64,000 nt of DNA from Cytophagales bacterium (GTDB lineage: Bacteria > Bacteroidota > Bacteroidia > Cytophagales > Cyclobacteriaceae). Position numbers and translations under genes: made by a program. This document shows positions 47,787 through 55,730 of this stretch, piece after piece. The DNA lies in contig JAFLBR010000005.1 in NCBI GenBank assembly GCA_017303795.1, positions 62,001 through 126,000 of the forward strand. Direction: 5' to 3'. How positions within the stretch are numbered: position 1 is the first letter of the stretch; every line of letters starts with the position of its first letter. Under the pieces are notes generated by a model that worked only from the letters and a program-made list of their open reading frames with translations, did no database searches and had not been told where the DNA came from.

Positions 47787-48494
47787 ATGATAAAAGGAAA
47801 AGGTATTTCTATGCGTACAGCAGCACTGATTGCCGGACTGCCGGTGTTTTTACCAAACGCTCCTTATGGGGAGTTTTATGTTTTTGGAAAACTGATTAAC
47901 TATCATGACGCAGCGCAGACTACGCAAAATCTAATACACCATCCGTCACTTTTTCTGTTCGGAATATTGGCAGTGTTTTTCAATTTTGTGATATGGGATA
48001 TAGTACTGGCCTGGGCAGTTTATATTTTTTTGAGACCAGCAAATCCGCATTTGTCACTGCTGGTTGCCTGGTTCCGACTAATTTTTGCAGTGCTTGGGAT
48101 CGTTGCGCTTTTCAATTTTCTATTTGCTTTGCACGTAGCCAATTTGCCAGGCATCGATGAATCTTACAGACAACAACAAGTATTGCAATTGGTGAATCAA
48201 CGAAGATTTGCCATGAATATAGCCTATTTGTTTTTTGGAGTTTTCCTGATCCTTGAAGGAATATTAATCTGTAAAGCTTCTTATATACCAAAAGTGATTG
48301 GAGTTTTGATTTTGCTTGCTGGCCCTGCATGGATGATCATTGGCCTACAGCCCTATTTCTTTAAGGGATATAACCTTTCATGGGTAATGTTCTTTGCTAT
48401 TGGAGAGTTGGTTTTTGGGATATGGTTGCTTATTAAAGGAACGAGGATAAATGAAACAGAATTGATTGCCTTAGAATCGAAACAAAACCAATAA
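47787..48494 (+). CDS. DUF4386 membrane protein 4
   Basis: A 235-residue protein, about six helices. The N-terminus is shorter than in the other copies and lacks the D-P-V-A-T loop, having NYHDAAQTTQNLIHHPSLFL in its place. The later helices fit well: AVYIFLRPANPHLSLLVAWF, FGVFLILEGILICKASYIPK and FGIWLLIKGTRI. It starts 34 bp after the preceding DUF4386 gene. The function is unknown. Confidence 0.85.
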   Translation: MIKGKGISMRTAALIAGLPVFLPNAPYGEFYVFGKLINYHDAAQTTQNLIHHPSLFLFGILAVFFNFVIWDIVLAWAVYIFLRPANPHLSLLVAWFRLIFAVLGIVALFNFLFALHVANLPGIDESYRQQQVLQLVNQRRFAMNIAYLFFGVFLILEGILICKASYIPKVIGVLILLAGPAWMIIGLQPYFFKGYNLSWVMFFAIGELVFGIWLLIKGTRINETELIALESKQNQ

Positions 48495-48764
48495 CTAAGT
48501 TAGCTATTCGGGTGTATTCCATTGATTAAACATCAAGGTGGCAATTAAATAATTCTTAAGAATCCAAGCTCTACCATTATTACTTGTGTTAGGTAACTTG
48601 GTATTGATGGAGCAGTCGTAAGAAGAATACCAGCGATGAATCGCCCGCTAACGAACAGCCGAGATGCTTTAGCGTACACTCGTTGTCCGAGAATTCCCTT
48701 GAAATCAAAGAAAACAATTGGGCACAGTTGTTGGCATTCGTAGTAGTCTTAACCAAATTTAAGT
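48495..48764. other. Intergenic gap without recognised gene
   Basis: This 270-bp gap holds no reading frame that I can support and no clear hairpin terminator. It separates the DUF4386 run from the permease gene and should contain the permease promoter. Confidence 0.5.
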
Positions 48765-51176
48765 ATGCTGAAAAATATTGTTGTCACATCATTGAGAAAC
48801 TTCTTCCGCAATAAGACATTCTCACTCATCAACCTTATTGGACTTTCGGTAAGTATGTCCCTCAGCATGCTCATTATAACGATCATCAAGGAGCAGTACT
48901 CATTTGACAACTTCCATAACAACAGTGATCAGGTATATAGACTTAATACTCACTTACTCCATTCCGAATGGGGAACGATAGATCTTGCCTCGGCTCCACT
49001 GCCCCTTGGCCAGGTGCTGAAAGATGACTACACCTTAACTGAAAATGTGGTGAGGGTAAATCGGCAATTTTATCGAAATGCTATTTATTCAAATGTGAAT
49101 GTGCCTTTAAAAGGGCTTTTTGTTGACCCATCCTTTTTACAAGTTTTCAATTTTCCGTTTGAGAAAGGTGATCCTGCCACGGCCCTTACAAATCCCAACG
49201 GTTTAGTGATAACAAAACAAACTGCGGAAAGGGTTTTCGGAACGGTGGATCCACTTGGCCAAACAATTTCAGTTAAAGGATTTGGAGAATTCACAATCAC
49301 TGGAGTGTTGCAAGAAATGCCCGGCAAAACACATTTTGAATTTGAGGCACTATGCTCCATGTCCACACTTCCGATACTTGAGAGAAATAATGTGGTAAGC
49401 CCATCCCTTGAAAATTGGAGCGCCTTCAATGATAGCTATGTCTATATTAAGATAAAAGCGGATCAAAACACACTGGCCTTAGAACAAGCGCTATCTGAAA
49501 TCAGCAAAAAGTATAGTGTAGGCCTTAAGTCTGACGGTAAGGATATTGCCTATGGTTTCTATTTACATCCGTTGGATAAAATTACCCCTGGCCCGGAATT
49601 ATCCGGCAAAATGGGCAAAGGAGTGCCTGCATACTTACTGGTCTTTTTAAGTGTAATGGCTGGAATTGTTCTATTAATGTCCGTATTCAATTTCACCAAC
49701 CTCACAATTGCCAAGTCATTGACCCGTGCCCGTGAAATCGGAGTCAGAAAAGTAGTTGGCGCTCAACGGTATCAGGTGTTTCTTCAATTTATTGGCGAAG
49801 CGATAGTATTTTCACTTGTAGCATTGATCTTCTCTTACGTCTTTTTGCAATTTTTGAAGACAGGATTTACGCAGCTTTCTTTCAATCAGGATTTCACTGT
49901 CGATTTGAATGAGGATGTTACGTTGTACATCACCTTTGTTCTCTTTGCAGTAGGAGTAGGCATCTTAGCCGGAGTTCTACCAGCCACCTACCTATCCGCA
50001 TTCCAAGCTTCAAGGGTCCTAAAGGATATTCAGAATCTCAAAGTATCCTCGCGCCTCACGTTCCGAAAGATTTTAATGGTTGCGCAGTTTACGTTGTCGA
50101 TCATTTTCGTAATAACCGTCATGATTGTCCAAAATCAAATGAATTTCATGCTCACAGCCGACTATGGTATTGAGCAGAAGTCCAATATTAATATCGACTT
50201 GGAGGACGTGGAGTTTGAAATATTTGCCAACGAGGTTAGAATGCTTCCAGGAGTGCAACGCGTGGGGGGTGTGTCTAACAAACTTGGCACCTGGGATGGC
50301 GGCTCAAACAATTATCGTCTAGATAAAAATGAAACCCCATTGCTCATGCATGAATTTTACGTGGATGATGATTATCTGAAAAACCTATCACTCACATTTC
50401 TGGCCGGGCGTAATTTCGATCCGCTAGAGCAGGTTGGACGTGAAAAAGACATTATAGTTAACGAAAGTGCAATTGCACAATTAGGATTTGAAAACCCGAG
50501 CGAAGCTCTTGGTGAGACAATCCATACTCAGGATACTGTTGCTTTGAGAATAATCGGTGTGGTGAAGGACTTTCATTTTCGTCCACTTAACAATAAGATT
50601 GGTCCATTAGCGCTGCGCTATAACGTAAGTAATCTCAACTATTTAAGTGTGCAAGTTCACTTGGCACAAAAGGAAGCTGCCATTGCAGCAATAAAATCAG
50701 TCTGGAAAAAGCTTGACCCATTGCACCCCATGGAATTTGCAGTAATGGAACAGGAAATTGATAAGGCTTACCAAGAAACCGGAATGCAGGATGTTGTGAT
50801 AATTATGGGATACGCTACTTTTCTTATTATTTCTCTCGCCTGTTTAGGCATTCTGGGTATGGCTATGTATTCAGCTCAGGTAAGAGCTAAAGAGGTTGGC
50901 ATTCGAAAAGTAATGGGTGCCACAATTTTTGATGTATTGTTGTTGCTCAGTAAATCGTACCTCATACTCATTGGAGCTGCGATTTCAATAGGTGTGCCCG
51001 TGAGTTATTTCGGTGGAGAATTCTTTTTACAAGGCTTTCCTTACAGAATTCAAATTACACCACTTCTTTTAATAATCAGTGTAGCATTAATTGGTGGATT
51101 AAGTGTGCTGATAATATGGTCTCAAACGATCAAAGTTGCGATTACCAATCCTGTAAAGTGGTTGCGGCATGAATAG
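48765..51176 (+). CDS. FtsX/MacB-type ABC transporter permease
   Basis: An 803-residue permease with a first helix after VVTSLRNFFRNKTFSLINLI, a periplasmic MacB core domain, then two blocks of three helices (about 285-425 and 685-795), each followed by the typical AREIGVRKVVGAQR and AKEVGIRKVMGATI loops. This is the duplicated-FtsX design of Bacteroidota. No ATPase gene is nearby; such permeases usually pair with distant MacB/LolD-like ATPases. It is convergent with the second LytTR gene, which may regulate it. Its role is probably envelope stress or efflux. Confidence 0.93.
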   Translation: MLKNIVVTSLRNFFRNKTFSLINLIGLSVSMSLSMLIITIIKEQYSFDNFHNNSDQVYRLNTHLLHSEWGTIDLASAPLPLGQVLKDDYTLTENVVRVNRQFYRNAIYSNVNVPLKGLFVDPSFLQVFNFPFEKGDPATALTNPNGLVITKQTAERVFGTVDPLGQTISVKGFGEFTITGVLQEMPGKTHFEFEALCSMSTLPILERNNVVSPSLENWSAFNDSYVYIKIKADQNTLALEQALSEISKKYSVGLKSDGKDIAYGFYLHPLDKITPGPELSGKMGKGVPAYLLVFLSVMAGIVLLMSVFNFTNLTIAKSLTRAREIGVRKVVGAQRYQVFLQFIGEAIVFSLVALIFSYVFLQFLKTGFTQLSFNQDFTVDLNEDVTLYITFVLFAVGVGILAGVLPATYLSAFQASRVLKDIQNLKVSSRLTFRKILMVAQFTLSIIFVITVMIVQNQMNFMLTADYGIEQKSNINIDLEDVEFEIFANEVRMLPGVQRVGGVSNKLGTWDGGSNNYRLDKNETPLLMHEFYVDDDYLKNLSLTFLAGRNFDPLEQVGREKDIIVNESAIAQLGFENPSEALGETIHTQDTVALRIIGVVKDFHFRPLNNKIGPLALRYNVSNLNYLSVQVHLAQKEAAIAAIKSVWKKLDPLHPMEFAVMEQEIDKAYQETGMQDVVIIMGYATFLIISLACLGILGMAMYSAQVRAKEVGIRKVMGATIFDVLLLLSKSYLILIGAAISIGVPVSYFGGEFFLQGFPYRIQITPLLLIISVALIGGLSVLIIWSQTIKVAITNPVKWLRHE

Positions 51177-51279
51177 AATGGATTAAACATCTGAGTCAAG
51201 ACTGTAACCATTTCTATCCGGCTGCGTGGCTTTGGACTTAATATTGCAGCCGTGGTTATCCGGTCCTGGATGATTCGGG

Positions 51280-51963
51280 TTAAAGTTTTTCAAACACATC
51301 CCTATACATTCTCCCAATAGGGATAACAACGCCATTGACTTCTACCGATTCGGCTGAATAAGACTGAATCAGGTTCATCGAAATTATATAGGAGCGATGG
51401 ACACGTTTAAAATGTCTTGCAGGCAATAACGATTCTATCTCGACAGTACTCAACTTGGAAACGTATTCTTTCTTAGATGTTACAATCTTAATGTAGTCGC
51501 GCTGACTTTCGATATACACAATATCGCTGAAATGTATTTTCACTTTCTTTTTTTGGATGTTGAGGAAAACAAAATCTTTCGCTTCCTCATCCACAGTTGT
51601 GTTCGTACTTAGTGTTTTAACTTTATTTACCGCTGCCAGAAATCGTTCAAATTCAAATGGCTTTAATAAATAGTCGGCTACACTAAGATCAAATCCTTCG
51701 ACCGCATATTGATGGTATGCGGTAGTGATAATCACCGAAGGGGGCCGAACCAGGCTTTTTAAGAATGCCATCCCCCGCAACTTGGGTAAATGGATATCCA
51801 GGAACATCAAGTCAACCGTATTCGTACGCAGAAAAGTGGTTGCATCAATGGCATCTTTAAACGCGCCTTTCAATTCCAGAAAGGGAACCTGTGAGATATA
51901 GTCGGTGAGTACCTTGACAGCCAATGGCTCATCTTCAACGATAATACAAGTTAGTTTATACAT
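51280..51963 (-). CDS. LytTR-family response regulator (second pair)
   Basis: A 227-residue receiver plus LytTR protein, the same length as the one at 43132 and alike throughout (CIIVEDEPLAVKVL; D56 in LMFLDIHLP; IVYIESQRDYIKIVT; FKRVHRSYIISMNLI). The start overlaps the kinase gene by 8 bp, exactly as in the first pair. It is convergent with the 803-residue permease, 103 bp apart. Confidence 0.95.
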   Translation of the reverse strand: MYKLTCIIVEDEPLAVKVLTDYISQVPFLELKGAFKDAIDATTFLRTNTVDLMFLDIHLPKLRGMAFLKSLVRPPSVIITTAYHQYAVEGFDLSVADYLLKPFEFERFLAAVNKVKTLSTNTTVDEEAKDFVFLNIQKKKVKIHFSDIVYIESQRDYIKIVTSKKEYVSKLSTVEIESLLPARHFKRVHRSYIISMNLIQSYSAESVEVNGVVIPIGRMYRDVFEKL

Positions 51964-53083
51964 GACTTTTTAGATCAATCCGCAACGCTGCTTCGAACAA
52001 CCCACCATCTTTTTTAACAGACAGGGAGTAATTGCTATAGAGTAACTCCAGTTGACGTCTTAGATTTGATAGGCCGATATTTTCTTTTACAACTTGTTCG
52101 TCACCAAATTCCTCGACAGAATTTTTAACAATCAACATCAGTTGCTTTTCATCCACTGTGAGGTTAATGTCAACAAACGGATGGCTCTTGGTTTCAGATG
52201 CACCATGCTTAAATGCATTTTCAATGAGTGGCATGAGCAGTAAGGGCGGAAGCAGTTGCTTCATGTCGGTAATCTCATAGTTGAAATTAATAACGAGTGA
52301 GCTGTCATATCGTAATTTTTCCAATTCAATGTAATGATTAATAATCCTTAATTCCTCTTCTACAACGATATAGGCCTCACTGGCTTCATACAGCATAAAC
52401 CGTAAAATCTTAGATAGCCGTAGGATTGACTCCGGAGCGAGATCCGATTTATCGCGTGAAAGTGAATAAATATTATTTAAGGTATTAAATAAAAAATGCG
52501 GATTGGTTTGCGATTTAAGGTAGTTCAGTTCTGCTTCCTGTTTTTCAATACGCAATTGCTGCGCAGTTTGTTTCAGTTTGCGATAGTCATAAGTGTATTT
52601 AATAATCCCAAAGTACACTGCAGAAACAATGCTGTACGGAAAGTGATAACTAACTCCCGCTAACATGGAGTCGTGTACTTTGAGAGGAGTATAGATACCT
52701 AGCTCAACGCCCAAATATCGCCACCCAAATAATCCGAAAGAATAGGTAAGTAAGTGAGCAGCCAAGAGTAAAGGCGTAATAAAAATTCTTTGCCATGTTG
52801 GTTTGATAAATGGCAACGTGTATTCAAACAACAGGAAATGGTTTCCCAGTAGATAAAGAACTAACCAGATATTATTAATCGTTCTTTTCAGAATTGTCTC
52901 GGAATCGGTGAATACATCTCCGATAAGCCACAGTAAAAGAAACGTTACACTAATCCAGGCGTAAAGTTTGGTGCGTTCATTATTAAACAGATGAATACCC
53001 ATACCTGCCAAGTTAAGTTGAAAGCTGTAATTATGCCTATTGTTCATTAAGTAAAAATCTGCCGATCTGAGCAGGTCGACCAA
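51956..53083 (-). CDS. Sensor histidine kinase of LytS/YehU type (second pair)
   Basis: A kinase of up to 375 residues, paralogous to the one at 43808. It has four membrane helices (about 40-165), YLKSQTNPHFLFNTLNNIYS (H196), PPLLLMPLIENAFKHGAS and ENIGLSNLRRQL. The N-terminus is about 27 residues longer than that of its paralogue, and ATG at 53047 or 53002 may be the real start. It is divergent from DUF4386 protein 5 across a gap of about 105 bp, mirroring the first pair. Confidence 0.93.
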   Translation of the reverse strand: MVDLLRSADFYLMNNRHNYSFQLNLAGMGIHLFNNERTKLYAWISVTFLLLWLIGDVFTDSETILKRTINNIWLVLYLLGNHFLLFEYTLPFIKPTWQRIFITPLLLAAHLLTYSFGLFGWRYLGVELGIYTPLKVHDSMLAGVSYHFPYSIVSAVYFGIIKYTYDYRKLKQTAQQLRIEKQEAELNYLKSQTNPHFLFNTLNNIYSLSRDKSDLAPESILRLSKILRFMLYEASEAYIVVEEELRIINHYIELEKLRYDSSLVINFNYEITDMKQLLPPLLLMPLIENAFKHGASETKSHPFVDINLTVDEKQLMLIVKNSVEEFGDEQVVKENIGLSNLRRQLELLYSNYSLSVKKDGGLFEAALRIDLKSHV

Positions 53084-53188
53084 ATTCAGCAGTTGGTCTA
53101 CTCCATTGTTTTGTCTGTAGCCTGTGGTTATCTAAAGCTGCTAAAATTCGTATGCTTTGTGAAGAGATTACGTAAATAGTACAGCAAG

Positions 53189-53908
53189 ATGTTAATGAAA
53201 GAAAATGAATTGGCACTAAAAAAAGCATCAAGGATTGCTGGGCTGTGGTACCTGATGCTGGCAATTGCAGGTAGTTATGTTTTGTTCGTTAGAAGTCAGA
53301 CTATTGTGAGCGGTGACGCAATTGCGACTGCTCGTAACATCGTTGAAAAAGAGTTTTTATACCGTACCGGAATTGTAAGTTCCCTACTAAGCTCTGTTGT
53401 ATTTGTGTTCCTTGTGTTGGCGCTTTACAAGCTGTTTGAAAACGTAAATCCTTCTAAAGCCAGGCTTATGGTTGCCCTTGTAATCGTACAGGTGCCTATA
53501 AGTTTTGTTATGGAGACGTTCAACATTGCAGCGGTGATGATTGCGAAAGGCGAAATTTGGAAGAGTCTTGCCCAGGAAGAAAGGCAAGATTCCGCAATGC
53601 TCTTTCTTAAAATACATGGATATGGAATTTCAATCCTGAAAGTTTTTTGGGGGCTGTGGCTCTTACCCCTTGGTCAGCTAGCCTTTCGGTCACTGTTTAT
53701 TCCGAAAATACTTGGAATCCTACTAATTGTTGGCGGAGTTGGATACGTGTTTGATTCGCTTGTAGCTCTTCTGCTGCCTGAGTATCGTCAGCTAGTTGCA
53801 CCATTTGCCCTTGTACATTCATTGGGCGAGATATTGATAATCTTGTGGCTGTTGGTAAAAGGAGTGGCACTGAAGCCGCCAGTTATTTTGCAAGCAGAGA
53901 TTAAATAG
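53189..53908 (+). CDS. DUF4386 membrane protein 5
   Basis: A 239-residue protein, about six helices: KKASRIAGLWYLMLAIAGSY, SGDAIATARNIVEKEFLYRT, KVFWGLWLLPLGQLAFRSLF, closing ILWLLVKGVAL. It shows more likeness to DUF4386 proteins 1 and 7 than to its right-hand neighbour (shared LxLPLGxLxFxS phrase). It is divergent from the second kinase gene. The function is unknown. Confidence 0.88.
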   Translation: MLMKENELALKKASRIAGLWYLMLAIAGSYVLFVRSQTIVSGDAIATARNIVEKEFLYRTGIVSSLLSSVVFVFLVLALYKLFENVNPSKARLMVALVIVQVPISFVMETFNIAAVMIAKGEIWKSLAQEERQDSAMLFLKIHGYGISILKVFWGLWLLPLGQLAFRSLFIPKILGILLIVGGVGYVFDSLVALLLPEYRQLVAPFALVHSLGEILIILWLLVKGVALKPPVILQAEIK

Positions 53909-53942
53909 TGTGTGTTGTATTATAAATTATAAAAAGTAACCC

Positions 53943-54653
53943 GTGTTGGAAGCAAATTCGAATCTTAATCGCTATGCAAAAATAGCAGGCTTGGCATATC
54001 TGGTGGCTATGGCTACTTCAATCATTGGGTATATTCCTAACCAGTATATCGTAGCGGGTGACCTTGCACAAACCGCAAGCAATATCATCGCTAACGAAAG
54101 AATATTTCGAATCGGTATTGCCAGCAATTTACTTACCTATCTAATTGATATTGCGCTCATCTGGGCGTTGTACCTGCTTCTAAAACCTGTTAATGAAAAA
54201 CTCGCGCTGTTGGCTGTTTTTTTTCGGTTGATTGAAACGGGATGCCTTGCAATGGGGGTTACTGATGAATTAGTAACCATCAGATTATTGACAAGCTCCA
54301 TCTATTCTGGTTTAATGGAAACTAATCAACTTTATTCGTTCGCAAGAATATCGATGGCTTCTTATGCATCCAGCTTTAGTGTTGGATTTATATTTCTAGG
54401 CTTGGGTTCGACAGTTTTCAGTTATGTACTTCTGAAGTCTGGTTATATCCCAAGATTTTTAGCGGGCTTGGGTATTTTCTCTTCGTTACTTGTTGGATTG
54501 GGTACTCTTTTGGTTATTGTTTTTCCCGAATTCAGAAAACTATTCCCTTATGGGTATGGACCCATGGGTGTTTTTGAAGTAGGACTCGGATTGTGGTTTT
54601 TAATAAAGGGTGTTTCAATTCCTGCGCATGTGGGAGATAAAAATGGTTTTTGA
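53943..54653 (+). CDS. DUF4386 membrane protein 6
   Basis: A 236-residue protein starting at GTG 53943 (no ATG fits the expected N-terminus). The motifs are NRYAKIAGLAYLVAMATSII, GDLAQTASNIIANERIFRIG, SYVLLKSGYIPRFLAGLGIF and GLGLWFLIKGVSI. It starts 35 bp after DUF4386 protein 5 and precedes a DinB-like gene by 23 bp, so the three may form one operon. Confidence 0.87.
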   Translation: MLEANSNLNRYAKIAGLAYLVAMATSIIGYIPNQYIVAGDLAQTASNIIANERIFRIGIASNLLTYLIDIALIWALYLLLKPVNEKLALLAVFFRLIETGCLAMGVTDELVTIRLLTSSIYSGLMETNQLYSFARISMASYASSFSVGFIFLGLGSTVFSYVLLKSGYIPRFLAGLGIFSSLLVGLGTLLVIVFPEFRKLFPYGYGPMGVFEVGLGLWFLIKGVSIPAHVGDKNGF

Positions 54654-54675
54654 CGACTTTCAAAATTTTTGAACT

Positions 54676-55149
54676 ATGTCAATCAACATCGAAAATCAAT
54701 TGATCGAGACCTGGGAAATCCACAACAGGATTAACCTCTTCTTGTTGGATGCACTAAAGGAGGAGCATCTTGCTGATATCTCCGCCTCAAAAGGACGGAA
54801 CGTAGGTCAACAGTTCGCCCACATCCATAATGTTCGTTTGATGTGGTTTAAGGCCTCAAATCCGGATTTATTAAAAAATCAGGTAAAGTTTGAAACGGAT
54901 TCGCCCGTTACAAAAAAGAGATTGACTACTGAGTTTGTTAAAAGTTCCAAGGCAGTCATATTGCTGTTCCAATCTGGTTTTGAAAAGGGAACAATAAAAG
55001 GATTCAAACCACATCCGGCAGCCTTTTTTGGATATCTCATTTCCCACGAGAGCCATCATCGGGGTCAGATAATCTTAGCGCTGAAGCAGTCTGGACATAT
55101 GATTGATCAAAAAGTACAATATGGAATATGGGAATGGGGCACCCGATAA
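54676..55149 (+). CDS. DinB-superfamily protein
   Basis: A 157-residue four-helix-bundle protein with the metal-site histidines of DinB-like proteins: FAHIHNVRLMW (H49 or H51) and YLISHESHHRGQI (H124, H127 or H128). Members are metal-dependent transferases or hydrolases, often bacillithiol-linked, and many have no known substrate. It follows DUF4386 protein 6 by 23 bp. The frame is complete. Confidence 0.9.
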   Translation: MSINIENQLIETWEIHNRINLFLLDALKEEHLADISASKGRNVGQQFAHIHNVRLMWFKASNPDLLKNQVKFETDSPVTKKRLTTEFVKSSKAVILLFQSGFEKGTIKGFKPHPAAFFGYLISHESHHRGQIILALKQSGHMIDQKVQYGIWEWGTR

Positions 55150-55294
55150 GATCACCCCTCTACTTGCATCAGCAGCTTAAGCCCAAAGTCGTTGAACGGA
55201 TGTGCCTACATCAGCAAAATTTCATGCGACCGAGTCAATCTCTGATGCACTAGAAAAGGTCAAAATGAGCCCTAATCGATCTTTTTGATAAATA

Positions 55295-55343
55295 ACTGCA
55301 ATTACGAAAGAAATAGTGCAACCATTTATACTGCAATTACGAA
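55295..55343. promoter_or_regulatory. Two 14-bp direct repeats upstream of the PadR-permease operon
   Basis: ACTGCAATTACGAA occurs at 55295-55308 and again at 55330-55343, 35 bp apart centre to centre and 46 bp before the PadR start. PadR proteins commonly repress their own operon, so these repeats are candidate operators. The rest of the 239-bp gap (55150-55388) shows no gene. Confidence 0.5.
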
Positions 55344-55388
55344 TAATATAAATGAAACTGATAATTAATTAGTAATTCGAGAGCCCCA

Positions 55389-55730
55389 ATGAAGAAAACC
55401 AAACTTGGAGAATTTGAAGAACTCGTGCTCCTCACCGTGGCTGCCCTTCAGCAAGAAGCGTATGGAGTTGAAATCAAACGTGAGTTAGAATCACGACTTC
55501 AAGAGAAACTTAGCGTGGGTTCTATTCAGTCTGCGCTCAAGCGAATGGAGGACAAAGGATTTCTCACATCAAAATTTGGAGAGGCCACTGCGAAGCGGGG
55601 TGGGAAGCGTAAGCGCATTTATGCCACTACTTCTTATGGCCGAAAGGTACTCGAAGAGATGAAAGACATACGAACTCAACTCTGGAGTGCAATCCCCAAA
55701 CTGGCGTTTGAACTTAAGGCTATTGGATGA
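55389..55730 (+). CDS. PadR-family transcription regulator
   Basis: A 113-residue winged-helix protein: KLGEFEELVLLTVAALQQEA, EIKRELESRLQEKLSVGSIQ, ALKRMEDKGFLTSKFGEA and GKRKRIYATTSYGRKVLEEM. This is the short PadR form that in Bacteroidota precedes an FtsX-type permease. It overlaps that permease gene by 4 bp here. It probably represses the operon through the direct repeats at 55295-55343. Its ligand is unknown. Confidence 0.93.
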   Translation: MKKTKLGEFEELVLLTVAALQQEAYGVEIKRELESRLQEKLSVGSIQSALKRMEDKGFLTSKFGEATAKRGGKRKRIYATTSYGRKVLEEMKDIRTQLWSAIPKLAFELKAIG

